A stretch of DNA of 64,000 bases from Clitopilus passeckerianus (lineage: Eukaryota; Basidiomycota; Agaricomycetes; Agaricales; Entolomataceae), in the NCBI GenBank assembly GCA_944990035.1, contig CALYLX010000036.1, positions 366,205 through 430,204 on the forward strand. The letters are read 5' to 3'. How positions within the stretch are numbered: position 1 is the first letter of the stretch; each line of letters starts with the position of its first letter. Positions 20,706 through 34,101 of the stretch are shown one piece after another. Under the pieces are notes generated by a model. It did not search any database. It worked only from the letters and a program-made list of their open reading frames with translations, and was not told the origin of the DNA. Position numbers and translations under genes: made by a program.

Positions 20706-23700
20706 ATGCCAGATGGCGGAAGATTTGAAGAATTCTCATGGAGTGATTATAGGAATACCCCGGCATCGTTCAAGCGAATACTCTAGGCTTGTTTACTCAG
20801 TGATGTTATTCGACGATCTCCGGATGTCCACCTTGATCAAGAGTATCTCGACTGGAGAAGATGTCTCCAGTTACTTGCCTCGATTAATGACCTCCGTACT
20901 CTGCTCTTGAAGTGCTGGGAACTGGACTGTTTTGAAGACCTGTGTAAATCTTGTAAGAGTACCGAAGAAATCACCCTCTCCAAAGCTCACCCTTCTTCAC
21001 CAGCGTACTTACAAGAAAGAAGCGGAGGTGCCTGCCACAAGGCAGAAAGCGTAAGTTCTAAAATGCAGTAGAGGAGATGCTTAGGTGACGTTTATTCCTC
21101 ATAGCATTTCTCCGATTACTCCAACTCCCGCTTCACTGAGGTCCACGGTGATTCGTACACCTGTGAGTCAATCGTATCAGGAATTCATGTCTTGACTAAA
21201 GGTGCGACAATTTCATAGATAATATAACCTCCGGTAGGTTTATACCACTGTTCAAGATCATCAAAAGTCTGATCATCTACTCAGCGGCCGACAAGGACAA
21301 GATCAAGGAGTGGCTTTGCGGCTATGATTACGTCCCAATACAGAAGGAAACCTTCCTAAAGCGGTGTAACCACACGGGAGACTGGTTTCTGAAATCTTCG
21401 GCGGCCAAAGTGTGGGTGGAAGAAAAGGAGAGAAGAATTATCTGGTGTCCTGGCATTCGTAAGTTTGTCCGAGGCATCGGTCAAGAAAGTCACTCACGTC
21501 GTCACAGCTGGCGTAGGAAAAACAGTTATCTCGTAGGTCGTCCTCGATGCATCATCTTCGCGTTATTCTGAGTAGCCTCGAAGTTCTGTGGTTGTGGACC
21601 ACTTACAGCGCCAGCAGCAACTCCCTGTCTGCTTTATATACTTCAATTACAAGCGCCAGGCAGACCAGAACGAATGCCATGTCTTTGGATCCATCCTCAG
21701 GCAACTTTGCGAAGATTCACGAGCGTTTCAGGTCATCTACGAATACCACTCGTCTACGAGGAGCGCGTCGGCTCTTGTCGGAACACAACTTCATGCCGTG
21801 CTAGGCTCGGCAATTCGACAATCTGGAGGGGCATTTGTTATACTGGATGCCCTTGACGAGTACCTCCTGAACTACTCTGATAAAGCTATTCGACTGCTCG
21901 TTCAGATGCTCCTATCGATTTCTGACCTGAAGTTAATGGTTACGTCGCGTACCATAGGGTCAATGGAATCAATTTTCTTGAATGCTGGTGCAATGATCAT
22001 TTCAATCCATAGCGCTTCAGCCGATATGGAATCCTACATTCGTGGTCGCATTCAGAAGGAGGTTCCATTTGCCGCAAGAATCTCCGATTTGGTTGTGGCT
22101 AAAGTGATGGAAGCATCAAAGGAGCGGTACGCGCGGTTTCCTGAACCACCATGCCCATATTTGATAGTGATCCGGTTCAGATTCCTTTTAGCAGAGCTAC
22201 ATATGAATTCCATTGGAAGCCTGTTGAACATTGGCCAAATTCGGCGTACGCTGGATAGCCTGGCTAAAGAGATTGACCCAGCCTACCTACAAACCATACG
22301 AAGGATCAAAGAACAAGACGAACACCGCCGGGATCTTACCTTGAAAACATTGATGCTGGTCACAACAACATTCCGTAGCTTGTCTGTCGAGGAGGTCACC
22401 CATGCATTGTCAATTGGTCCCGATCGAGACTCCGATTTAGAGGATTATCTTTACCCTGCCGATATTATAACTGCAGCATGCGCGGGTCTGGTTGTCATCA
22501 ACTCGAAAACGAATCAAGTGCACCTCATCCGTGAGTTTTGCGAGTATTTCGGTTTGTCCTATCCTGAGAAGTTCTTCATCGTACAGACATGACGGCTCAG
22601 ACTTTCTCCGAGCGGATTAGAGAATCCGAATTCCCGTCTGCTGACTACACACTGGTCAATATGTTCGCGATTTACCTTTCTTGGCCGGTACCACAACTAC
22701 CCATGCACCTGGCAGACCAGGGGTTTGGGTTAATTGTTGCCTTTTACCGACCGCTCTCTAGATATATACAAGAACACTTCCATCACCATCTCCAAAAGGC
22801 TGAACAGGAAATATTTCCTGGTTTTCATTCTGTCCAAGATTTGGCAATTGCAGAGCCAATATATCCCGCTATCTCTCGGCTCCTTACTCAGTCAACGCTG
22901 ACGGGGTATAACACGGACGTTACCAATATGTTCGGCAACGGGATAGGGTCATGGAAAGTCGACCATAACTTCGATGCCATATGGATCGCATTAACGCTGG
23001 ACCTTCCCCACCTCTTAACAATCCTGCTTCAGTCAGGAACCGACCCCAATATGTCTCTCGGTATTCAGCATCTTTCCCCACTTTCAATCGCCATTTGGTG
23101 CGGTTCGAGGAACTGCATCGATCTGCTTCTCGCGAACCCCGGAATTAAGGCGGATCTAGAGTCTCAAACCGGCCTGACGCCTCTGTCAGTGGCAGTCATC
23201 AAGGGGAATGTGGAGGCCGTCAGGCGCCTCTTATGTCGCTGCGATGTAGACGCCAATCGCCCCGTCCTAGGAGGATTTACTCCGTTGATGCTTGCTGCCT
23301 CAAGACGCAATGAGGATATCGTTTGCGAACTGTTGATGAAGGATAACATAAACCTCAACGCAAAGCATCCCGAGGACAGTTTTACGGCACTTTGGCTAGC
23401 AATATACAACAAAAGAACTTCGGCAGTCTCTGCTCTAGTGGCCGACAATCGCCTAGACTACGCAGGAGAGGTCATCCCAGACCAAACTCCTCTGACGTAC
23501 GCAATTCTCATGGGGAATGCGCCAATCACCTCCATATTACTACAGAAGGAACACCCCAGTCCTAGTTTTCGAGATGACGGTAGAACCCTGCTCTCCTATG
23601 CCGTTGAAGGGGAGATGGAGTCAGTCGTGGCAACGCTAATAGAGCTTGCGCCTGAACTCGTGGATCTCCCTGACGATGCTGGCCGCACCCCCCTGTCGTA

Positions 23701-24544
23701 CTGCAGGAATCCGAATATGGTCCGACTCTTACTCAACACTGGAAAAGTTCGAACGGACCACCCGGATATTGAGGCCCGTACCCCACTCTCGTATATCGCA
23801 GCGCCTGAATGTTGGATGTCCAAGGATATGTCATGTCAGATGGTCGACTTACTCCTGGAAAGGGGATCCGTAAAGGCAGACTCACGCGACAAGTGGGGAC
23901 GAACTCCCCTCTCATACGCTGCCGAAAGCGGAAGCGTCAAGATTGTAGAAAGGTTGATCCAGGTGAACGGTGTTGATATTAACTCCTTGGACAACGAAGG
24001 CCGACCTCCCTTGTTTCATGCCCTTTTAAGCGACCATACGAAAATGGCAGCAATGTTGCAATCTCTTGGTGCATCAACAAGTATAATCGACGGGAAGGGG
24101 AGAGGGTATGAATGGTATTTGGAGTACTCTGACATCTATTATGGCCAGTGCGACTGGGATATGGACGTGTCAAAGAGATCTGACGACGGCAGGACCGTTT
24201 TATCAAGGGAAGCGGAGGGGGGGAACGTGCAGGGCGTAATCCGTCTCTTGAAAAAAGGGGCTGACCCAAATTCCAGAGATGATTCGGGACGAACACCAAT
24301 CTCATGGGCAGCGGAGACCTCTATGAAAGGTCCATGGGTTCTCCAACACCTTCACACCATAAGTGCTCTACTGGACGCTGGAGCAGATATCAACGAGGAA
24401 GACGACGAAGGTTCGACACCTTTGGATCATGCAGAGTCAGAAGAGATCATGGTCTTATTCGAGATGCGTGGTGGGATACGGAAAGGTGGCAGAGATAAGC
24501 TCAATACCACTATTCTGGCTAAAGGCGGCACTCATCATTGGTAG
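20706..24544 (+). pseudogene. NACHT-like NTPase/ankyrin-repeat NLR-like gene 2 with an early in-frame stop
   Basis: A diverged paralog of the gene at 10855-16299, with the same exon plan. The start at 20706 gives an N-terminus aligning with copy 1 (EFSWSDYRNTPASFK against EFSWEAYNSTPSAFK). Codon 27 is TAG (20784-20786), in frame with homologous sequence on both sides. After it come a 25 nt exon with the P-loop (GVGKTVIS, 21508-21532), CFIYFNYKRQ, Walker B VILDALDEY near 21840-21865, LMVTSR, an intron at about 22127-22180, another at about 22531-22587, and a long exon of ankyrin repeats to the stop at 24544. Apart from codon 27, everything splices in frame. A start downstream of the stop would lose part of the N-terminal region only, so an NTPase-ankyrin product remains possible. 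Confidence 0.8.
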
Positions 24545-24666
24545 CACATTGTATTCTAGAAACACGATTTTATGAAGTTTGATATCGGAAAGGAGAAACT
24601 GAAATACGGGTACTGTGCGCCATCGGAACCTCCTGCCGCACTAGCAATGCGGAATGGTTGTATAGA

Positions 24667-26430
24667 TCAAGAGCTTGATGTCGGATCCAGAGGTGCGTTT
24701 ACGAGCCTGAAAGTAAATTAGTTCTCAGTCGAAAGGCCGATTTGTAGAAAGAATTGCACGTACCTCAAACTCTCCGCCTCCTTGAGAAAAGCTAGGAATC
24801 AATGACGGAGCGCTGGCTAGAAAAGCAGTTGTCAACCTACGGGACATTATATAAGTTTAGTCAGAGGAAAGGGCGATATCAACGAACCTAAGCCTGCGAG
24901 ATCTAGATCCCGTTCCAGATGGAAGGCATAGATGGCAAGGTCGGTAGCATCTTGAACCTGTTCAGAACTTTAGTACTGAAAAAGAGAGAGGAGACGTCAG
25001 TATTGTCCACTGCAGATGTGGAGAATGAGGCATACCTCCAGACACAGTGGCAGGCCCTGTTTGTGGCTTCGTACAGGGAGCCAAGATCGATCCAGGTGCA
25101 AGGTGGAATGCACGTCCATAGTGCTCTCCGGTCCATGAGTGGGTACCGTAGCCCACCGCACAGCCGGGGCATCCTCTACGGCGGGTTCGCCATTCCGCGT
25201 AGGAGAAGCGAGTAATAGCGTCGCTGGGTGCAGGACACGGTGTTTCAAGCCTGTAAGCGAAGGATACGTTAGTGGGGTAGAGAGAGGAAAATGAAGCAGA
25301 CGAACATCCATAACGCGTGATAACAATCTGCACCACAAGGAACCGGTTCAGAGCAACTCAAATCAGTGTAGGCTGAACGAGGTAGGTGGTTTGGGAGGTT
25401 GTGGCGTCGGGGCTAGGGAACGTGCCCGGAGTGCTCTCTACAATACGAAACATGGTCAGCTTCGTGTGGATAGCAAGAGGTCAGAGATACTTACATCTTC
25501 GTGCAAAATGCCTGTATCTTTGGCCAAGGCTGCCGGTCCAGCGATTGTGGCAACTTGAACCTAATGTTGTTGAGACCCAAGAGCAGCTCCACCGACGTTA
25601 CCCACAGAGCCACACGGGAAACGGCTGAGGTACGGTCTTGAAGGGGACCCTACTGCTGGGTTGGAGTCATATGCCCCAAGTTGGGTCGATCCGCAACCGA
25701 GAATATTGTAGGTCAGTACGTTGGCAGGTGACGACTAAAAGCCAAGGCAAACCTTTGGTAGGCATGCCCAAACCACCCATACCAGCATAGGTGAATTTTG
25801 GTGAGTCAGGAGCAGGGCTTGATGACCTTGAAGGCGATTTTGCAGAGCTTCGTTTTGGCCGTAGGTTGTCCAGTGAAAGAGGTCGGTGGGGAACAGAGCT
25901 ATCCACGTTGATGTCCTGAGAAGCAAGCAGTGTATACGTTAGACTAGCAGTTCGTGTATGAAGGACGAAGAAGTTGGCTTACTTGGAGGACGCAGGCCCA
26001 TTGGTGTTGGCTATGGTGACGAGATATGTGCCCTTAAATTTCGACTTCAAACGATGATAGCAAGTTCTGTACTGGCACAGTCTGCGGTGTAGCCATTTCC
26101 ATACTACTGAATGCAGAGTATTTGAGCCGCTGAATGAAGAGTACGGTTGTCATCGCCTGAAAGCCTGAGTCAGTTGATTGTTCGAAAACGAACTGAGATG
26201 AGCGACATACTCCTTTATCGAATGGGTATAGACCTAATACGCTAGAAGTGGAGAGATGACCCAGGTATGAGCATGTTTTCCCCCAACGTCGTTTCTTTTC
26301 TACGTGAAGCAAGAAAGCACAATGTTGACGGCCCAGGAGTCGATGATGGCGGTCAGAAAGACGGTGGCGAGGTGTTTGTCCTTATTGTGCAGGGCCTTCG
26401 GAATCGTTCGGACCGCTAACCCCGACCGGA
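24667..26430 (-). CDS. Unknown multi-exon gene B, paralog of gene A, paired with NACHT-ankyrin gene 2
   Basis: Approximate model; the stop is at 24669-24667, only 123 bp from the stop of NACHT-ankyrin gene 2. Segments shared with gene A: IPKALHNKDKHLATVFLTAI near 26400-26340, a basic stretch ending TIANTNGPASSK before a GTAAGC donor near 25983, a Ser/Pro-rich segment with LRPKRSSAKSPSRSSSPAP near 25870-25815, LHPATLLLASPTRNGEPAVE near 25245-25185, and a C-terminus AESLR joined to LVNAPLDPTSSS after a short intron (about 24767-24704). The function is not recognisable. Conservation of the pairing with an NLR-like gene in two copies suggests the two genes were duplicated as a unit. Confidence 0.5.
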
Positions 26431-27295
26431 TTTGGATTCTCGTTTGATCTTTTCGCAGCTTCATTCATTCTCCATGCTCACACTGGCAAAGATTCTAGCA
26501 TCTCTGCACCTTGCTGGCCTACGTGACCAACTTTCTACTTCTGCTTACGAGCCATGAATATACCGACTATCTCCAGGAGTCCATGTAAACGGATAAACTA
26601 TTCAACGGTCCGTCTACTATTGACCACATTTCTCTCATAACCTTTGCTCACCCTGACCATCCAGCATGGATTTCGACGACTTTCTCCGACAATTATACTT
26701 GCTCGGTCTCTGTACAACCTACTACCACCAGCCATTACACTCGTCTTTCTCGTTGACAACGCGTACCCAAGACCCGACGATCGTACCCATTTACTCCATC
26801 TAACGCGTACCCTTCTGATGTATCACCAAAAACAAGGTGTCCAACCACTTTACCTCTTCACCCGACTCGCTTGTTCTCCTCCAAGCTCATCCCGCCGAGC
26901 ATCGAATACTCAAAAGGAAAAAGAAGCAGCTGGAATAACTTCGGTGCTGTCGCGCACGGCCCGCCCCCTCCCGCTCATCGACTAATGTTCACTGCCGTAT
27001 CTAGGCCGTAACCAGCGGTCCACTACTGCTTATAGTTATCTTTGAGGTCACCTGGTACGCAAAGTCGGACGGTTATGGGCGAACGACAACATGGTTCCAC
27101 GCTCGGATGGCCTATTTTCTCGCACAATCGTGCTCTCTAAATCCTGCCCCTCTTCAATTACGGGACGCTCGCTTAGCAGCCACAAAGCTGGTGGGAGTCG
27201 AGCTATAAAGATGAACGAAAAGAAGCACTGGAAGAACACCGGTGTTTTTCCTGCTCTATAACGCCTTCCCCCTTCTTCGCTGTCGTGGTTCTACC
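26431..27295. other. Intergenic region upstream of the GH3 gene
   Basis: A short open stretch starts at the ATG near 26666 (MDFDDFLRQLYLLG, about 44 codons) without recognisable homology. Otherwise I see no gene. Similarity to the first duplicated block ends near 26430. Confidence 0.3.
27204..27209 (+). promoter_or_regulatory. TATA box of the GH3 gene
   Basis: TATAAA lies about 90 bp before the ATG at 27296, which has a good context (CTACCATGG). Position and orientation fit a core promoter. Confidence 0.55.
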
Positions 27296-30200
27296 ATGGC
27301 ACTCACCAAAAAGTTCGCTGCCCTCCTCGGGCTCCTCTCTCTCGCTTCTATCGCCCACAGCGAGGACACCTTTGGAGTCGCCGATGGCCTCCATTTCTCC
27401 CTGCACAAGCGTGCCGAAAACATCGATGGTTCCGTGCCCACGTACAAGAACCCCAAAGCCTCCATTGAAGCTAGGGTCAACGATCTCCTTCCTCGTATGT
27501 CCGTGGAAGAGAAGGTCTCCCAGCTGTACGTCGTTATTTCTCCCTCCCTCCTTGCATGTGTTAACATCCATATAGGATCCAAGGCGATATCAACGGCTGG
27601 ATGGACATGGCTGATCCTCTCGACAACACCCTCACCCACAACGCCACCGGTCTCGCAGAGATGATCCGCCTCAAAGGCGGCTCCATCTGGGCCGGCTACC
27701 TCACGCCCTGGTCCAAACTCGCCTACTCCGTCGAAGTAGGCCAGCGTTACATCATGGAGAACACCACCCTCGGTATTCCCGCACTGTTCCAATCCGAAGG
27801 TCTCCACGGCTTCACGGATAATGGCACGATCTTCCCCAGTCCTATCGGCCTCGCTGCTTCGTGGGATACGGACCTTGTACAGAATGTGGCGAAGGTGATT
27901 GGTGACGAGGCAGAGGGGTTGGGGTTAACGCATTTGTTTGCCCCAGTTTTGGATTTGAGTCGGGAGTTGAGGTGGGGAAGAGTGGAGGAGAACTATGGAG
28001 AGGATGCGTTCTTGACGGGCGAGATGGGATTGGCCTATGTTACTGGAGTACAGAACGGGCAGAGGAGGAATGTGACGAGTTCGGACGTTACGAGGAGGGC
28101 CGCGGCAACCTGCAAACATTTCGCTGCCTTCGGCAGTCCACAAGGTGGATTGTGAGTCTTCCAAGTCACCGTTACCGAGAATTCACTTAACATCGATATC
28201 GACAGGAATTTGGCGCAGGTATCTGGCGGAGAGAGGGAGCTTAGAACGAACTACTTGAGGCCGTTCGAGCGGGCATGCTTGGAGTCTCTCTCGATCATGA
28301 CTTCCTACTCTTCCTACGACGGTATTCCAGCTATTGCCGATAAACGTACGTCGACCTATGTTAGGTGCCCTGATATCCCAATATTAACATTCGTACACAG
28401 ACCTTCTGACTGAGATTCTTCACAACGAATGGGGATACAAGTATTGGGTTACTACCGACGCTGGCTCTGTCGATCTGCTCATCACTCTCCACGGGACGTG
28501 CGAGACCAGGGAGTGCGCAGCGAAGACGACAGTTGAGAACTACAGTGGTGAAATGGGTGGTGGAACATATACCTTCTTGACGTTGGTCGACCAAGTGAAG
28601 AAGGGAGCCGTAAATGTGAAGTATATCGATGGAGCTGTGAAAGGAATGCTGAGGGCGAAGTTCGCTCTGGGATTGTTTGAGAGTAAGTTCGACCTGCTTT
28701 TCAATCTAAACGTCACCTCATGGACGAACTCCGTATAGATCCCTATCCATATCAAGACTATAACTCGACCATTCGGACTGCTGCATCGAAGGAAGCCCTT
28801 CATCAGGCCGACGCAGAGAGCATTGTATTACTTGAGAATAGAGCGAATACACTACCCTTGAAGAAGAGCGTTGGTAGCGTGGCGTTGATCGGACCTTTGG
28901 CTGACGCTGTTAACGTGCGTTTTCCCCTTCTCCTTCAATAGTTCAGACCTAACATATAAACCTCCTTTAGTTCGGCGACTACGTGTTCTTTAACGCCTCC
29001 CTGAACGGCGTTTCTCCCGTAAAAGGATTCCAACAAGTCGCTCCCTCAACCAAGATCAACTACGCGAAAGGTTGCGAACTTTGGTCAAATGATCAAAGTG
29101 GATTCGGTGCAGCTGTGGACGCAGCCAAGAATAGTGATGTTGCCATCGTCGTCGTGTGTATCACCTTTCTATCCCCAAAATACCTCATATCTGAAACTCT
29201 TTCTCGTCGATAGGTCGGTACCTGGTCGCGTGACCAAACCCAACTTTGGCAGGGCCTCAACGCTACGACCGGAGAGCATGTCGACGTCTCCGACCTTGGC
29301 CTTGTCGGGGCGCAGCTCGATCTCGTCAAAGCCGTCAAGGCTGCTGGGAAACCAACTATCGTTGTGTTCAGCAGTGGAAAGCCCGTTGCTGAACCTTGGA
29401 TCCAAGCTCGTAAGTCGACCCCAGATGATGACCTACATGTCCTAATCGTCGTTAGACGCGGATGCTGTTATTCAGCAGTTCTATCCTGGGGAACTTGGAG
29501 GCGTTGCCCTTGCAGAAGTTGTCTTCGGTACCGTGAACCCATCTGGTACGTCCGTTACTGACTTTCTATAAATACGCCTAACGAAATGTTTCCACAGGCA
29601 AGCTCCCTGTGTCTTTCCCTCGTAGCGTCGGAACTACACCTGTGTTCTACAATTACCTCAAAGGAAGTCGCCCCTTGGACCCCGGTTCGGTCATGGACGA
29701 TGGGACGCTCATGTTTGGACATCAATATGTTCTCGATAGTCCCGTCCCACTCTGGAGCTTCGGTCATGGCCTGAGTTATACGACCTTTAACTAGTAAGTA
29801 TCCAGAATCGATTGGAGGAGATAAATCTGACAAGATTTATACTATAGCACCGACCTGAAGGTTCCTTCGAGCGTCAAGTCAACCTCGAAGTCCTTCGATA
29901 TTAGCGTTACTGTTCATAACACGGGGTCTGTTGATGGAAAGGAGGTCGTTCAGGTACTTTCTAACCTCGGATATTTGGAGGTACCGACAACTGACACGGG
30001 AGCATGTCTAGGTCTACCAAACCGATGTCGCTTCTTCAATCGTCACACCCAATCAACAACTCGTTGGATTCAAGAAGGTTTCTGTCCCGTACGTTACGGT
30101 TCCCTGATCTTCTCATGACGCAATCCTCTGACCTTAAAACCGGATAGCGCTGGAAAGTCGGTTCCAGTTACGATCACCGTGCCCACCACCCAACTCGGCC

Positions 30201-30304
30201 TGTGGTCGCTACAGAACAAATGGGTTGTCGAGCCAGGGACATTCCTGATCAAGATCGGGACGAGTGACCAAGTGTTTTCCAGAACCAACCTGACTGTCGT
30301 TTAA
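27296..30304 (+). CDS. Secreted GH3 beta-glycosidase (beta-glucosidase/beta-xylosidase type)
   Basis: About 12 exons; clear junctions include 27525/27576, 28151/28206, 28345/28401 and 28682/28739. The protein is about 800 residues. A signal peptide (MALTKKFAALLGLLSLASIA) leads into the GH3 N-terminal barrel (MSVEEKVSQL, ALFQSEGLHGF, HLFAPVLDLSRELRWGR, ATCKHFAAFGSPQGG). A segment WVTTDAGSVDLL fits the family's catalytic-Asp motif. The C-terminal alpha/beta sandwich (ADAESIVLLENRANTLPL, VSFPRSVGTTPVFYNY, PLWSFGHGLSYTTF) and a fibronectin-III-like end (VHNTGSVDGKEVVQ) follow. Such enzymes release glucose or xylose from the non-reducing ends of plant or fungal cell-wall oligosaccharides outside the cell. 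Substrate preference cannot be read from the sequence. All junctions checked keep frame. Confidence 0.9.
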
Positions 30305-33010
30305 AATATTTTTACTTATTGTAAATGTATCCTTGCTACTCCCATCTATGCGTTTGTCGTCCAATAGGCTGACAGCACTTGACCAACAAATGAATTCACG
30401 CAATTTACTTCACTTGTGGCTTTGCCCAGCGGCTGTGGATCGCACATGCCATCAGGTGGCTCAGACAATTACGAGCAGCAATTCGTGGGAGGGAGCTGGT
30501 GGAATCCGGATCTGGATGTCTTCCAAAAGAGACGATAAAACAACCACCATTTTAGAATGTCTTCCCCAGTTCTGGTTATCTGGAATCCAAATAGACGTCG
30601 TTGCGCTGTCAAAGCATTGCAGGGAGCCGGGCTCGAGTCCGGTCACGGGCACCCACAGGAGCTGGTTGCTATCCCAAATAATACGGGTATTTGAAGTGAC
30701 GTTCCCGTGGGCGGCGATGAATCTTTAGACTAAAGGTGTCCTGTTCCATACACAAGGAAGAATGCCAAGGTTGATTCTAGTGGTCTTCGCAGCATAATTT
30801 CGAGCGCATCGCTGTGAGCGCATGAGTACTACCATAAAGAGCGCTCCATTCTATTGTACAGATGCAGCCTGAAGTGGGTGATATCCCTTTCCGACTTCAG
30901 CGCTATCTGGTTCGTGCCCATGCTTAGAAGCAGCCTCTCATTATTCGTCTCCGCCTCAACGCCCGCCGAGTGGACAGCAGACGCGCCCAGCCTTTCGAGC
31001 ATAATTGGCCACCTGACTGGCCTCCATGCTCGCCGCTCTCACAGGACACAGCTTGAGCGCTCGAAAGGGCTAATCCTGGTGATCGTTTCGTCATTCTGTT
31101 GGATCTGCTGGTCCAATGATGTGGGTTATCATCCTCTACCTTGCACGTTCTCTTCTCAATGAAATTCATCTTTAACCAAGCGGACATCGCCACAGTCAGA
31201 TTTGCATGATAAAGTAGTATTTTAAGCACTCGATCAGGCGAAAGTACATCAATCAGGAGATAATCTGAGGGTACGGACGATCAAACAGGTATGAAGACAA
31301 CGAGTGGTGCTGCAACAAGGAATGAATCATTGAATGCAGCGCCACACTGATCACTAAATGCGAATCTCTAACACCGAGCATCATAAGCATGACTCGCCCC
31401 ATATGCCCCGACATGCTTCTTTTCATTATGGCTAATAATACAATGAACCGGAGTTTGCGATTCGGTGCACGTCCAACGTGAAGGCATTCCCGATGTTGGC
31501 GCGAAATGTCACGGGAATGGTGGCTCCAGGAAGGCGAAAACCCGTGCGCCGGTCTTTCCATCTTAATACCGCGAAATCTTTCCTTACTCTGATGACCTGA
31601 GCTCAGTAACAATCCTTGACAGATGAGAAGAGCTTCGAATGGACACTTTGCACATCAATACAGCAGTTATACAGCAGTTATCACCCTGTCGGCCCGGCTC
31701 ATGTAGGCCGGATAGCCGGAATATACAAGGTACGACAGGGTTTTGTACAGTCAAGTTCCAGACTTCAAGGAACGTCGATCTGAATACCGACCTAATAGGT
31801 ACTTTAACGTGCGCTCTAACCGCGTGTGTTCTTGAATAATAGGCATTCTTGGGCTTGCTGTGGCCTGGGTGGCGTCAGTGCAGGCATACCGCAATACAGC
31901 ATAGAGAGGTGTCTGCGGCTGTTACTCCCCGACCTGGCAATGGTCGCTATGATCAGCAAGCAAACGAGCGCACCGCCGGGAGATTATCAGAATAAATGTC
32001 TTAGGACCGATCTGCCCGTATGTTGACTGCGGTACAATGTGCGTCAGCATTGTCCCATAGATTTGACACTGACGCCATCTAAACGCCCATGGGGTTTGGG
32101 CGTAGACATCGTGCTAGGAACACAACGTTCGGAACCTGATGTAAGTTCCTCCCAAGAGGCTCGTCTGGTGGCACGTGTGTGTTGGCATGATTATTGACAT
32201 TGACAAGCCTATTCTCAACCTGCCAGGGGAAATTTCTTATCGTAAGAGTCGATGAGCCCCAACGCTAGGCAGGAACATACATTGAAACGAGGCGCAGATC
32301 ATGTTTAGTGGCAATCAGTTTGACATATCATGAAACCGCTTGGGGAATGTGCGGCGGTGCAGAAGATGTGCCGATGCGTGAGTAGGATCACCAGAAACCA
32401 CACACGATTGAGATCATGGACCACACCTTGGAATGAAACACAATTGCTCGCAGAACATTCCGAACCTTCGCCTCCCTGCTGAGCATGTTGAAAGCTATGG
32501 AGTTCATTTGAGAGTGGTGTGGAGCAGCCACATGGCAACGACATCCCGATTGTGGCAAGCCGATGAATTGTTGAGCCCAAAATGGCAATCCCGTACCTGC
32601 TTACATAATAGAACATCCCTGGCCGTTTGTAACCGGCACTGGCGGGGTTTCCAACTTACCGAAGAGTCGTCAGCCAGCAAACTTTCTGCTTCTTCCTCCT
32701 GCTTCACCATCGGCGTGGACAGCTACTCACAACAATTATACCGCTATCTGCTTCTGATTTGTGGAATGAAGGCGTGTGTCTGCCCGCCTCACACAGTTCA
32801 TCAAGATTTACAGCCATTTGCTCGTCCGTCCAATCAGGACACTCCTGCCCTGAGTTTGATCAGATTTGGACCTTTTTGAAACGCGTGCAAGTCGCGCCTT
32901 CCGAAGCACCGACTTCCCTTCTGCCTGTCGATTCTATATAAAAGGCCCAGCCGAGTCACCTCGACTTCACATCCTTCACATTATCCATCGTCATTAAAAT
33001 CCGCGCTACC
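30305..33010. other. Long intergenic region between GH3 and peroxidase genes
   Basis: Only short unrelated ORFs on both strands; none has a recognisable motif or convincing splicing. TATATAAAAG at 32935-32944, about 70 bp before the ATG at 33011, is a likely TATA box for the peroxidase gene. No transposon ends were recognised. Confidence 0.35.
32935..32944 (+). promoter_or_regulatory. TATA box of heme-thiolate peroxidase gene 1
   Basis: TATATAAAAG, about 70 bp upstream of the start codon at 33011, with an initiator-like CT/CA-rich stretch between. Confidence 0.65.
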
Positions 33011-33867
33011 ATGACTCCTCCTGCTGGCCATCCTTCAGTCCCTGCTAGCGGATCTGACTACGGATGCCCTGCCTTGCGTAAAGGCCACGAGTGGGCAAAA
33101 CCTGATAAAGACGCCTCGCGCTCGCCATGCCCTGCACTCAATACACTGGCTAATCACGGGTACCTGTGAGTACAATCATCCACTACAGACATCGTTCTTG
33201 ATGGCTGACAGCGTCTTCCAGTCCACGAGATGGCCGAAATCTCAGCGTCTTCGACCTCGTCCGCGGTCTCATGCAAGGCTACAACCTATCACTCGCTCTC
33301 GCAGCTTTCCTTTCAATCGGAGGGTTCTTGCTTCTTGGAAAATTCCGTAACCTCAGCCTCCACGAGATCGGCGAACATGGAAAGGTCGAGCACGACGCAA
33401 GTCTTGTCCACGACAACTGCCCACCTGGGCAGAAATATGCTCCTACGAAGGTCGAAACTCGCCTGGTTGACCTACTCATCAAGGACTCTACAACTGGCAA
33501 CGAACAAGGAGAGGGGGAAGAAAGCGGAGAAAGACAAATTTTGGTCGATGCTACAGATGTGGCCAGGGCCAGGATAAGGAGAGAGAAGCAGTCGAACAAG
33601 CTGGACGGACTTCATGCTGAGATCGCACGAGGGGAGATGGGCATCATTTTGGGAGTTTGGGAAACGTCGAGGGGGAAGAACGTTGGAATTCCTGCCAACT
33701 GGCTGCGAACATGGATAGAGGAAGAGCGTCTCCCCGAAAAGTTCCGATTCACCCACGTCCAGGGCCTATTCGACGTCGTGAAGAGGGCGAAGATGATTAG
33801 GACGGCTATGGATCAAATACGGAAGGACGAAGACGCGAAGTACAATTCCGAAAAGGCATACCTGTAA
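33011..33867 (+). CDS. Heme-thiolate peroxidase (chloroperoxidase/UPO-like), copy 1
   Basis: Two exons, 33011-33165 and 33222-33867, 266 residues. The family signature is complete: SPCPALNTLANHGYLPRDG supplies the heme-binding Cys in PCP (Cys40), and VEHDASL supplies the EHD motif; the segment between has the usual helix (MQGYNLSLALAAFLSIGG). These peroxidases and peroxygenases use H2O2 through a Cys-ligated heme to oxidise or oxygenate varied organic substrates. There is no convincing signal peptide, which differs from classical secreted long UPOs and fits a short-type enzyme. The intron splits the conserved GYLPRDG, the same place as in the neighbouring paralog. Copy 2 lies convergently 235 bp downstream. 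Confidence 0.9.
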
Positions 33868-34101
33868 TGTTTTCCTCGTAATGCCACGCTTTATTTATTC
33901 CACACGTTCATCTACCCACGTCTAATGCTGTACCATATCCACACTGTTGTTTGTATTCCTCCTAGGTATCACGTTGTACGGTTATCGCTAGTAGTCATTC
34001 TAATGACAACTTCGTCGCCTCATCATCATCGACCTCCGTGAGACAGATTGAGCATGTGCGAACTGAGGACAAGAGAAGTAGTTCATTATTGCGATAGGTG
34101 A

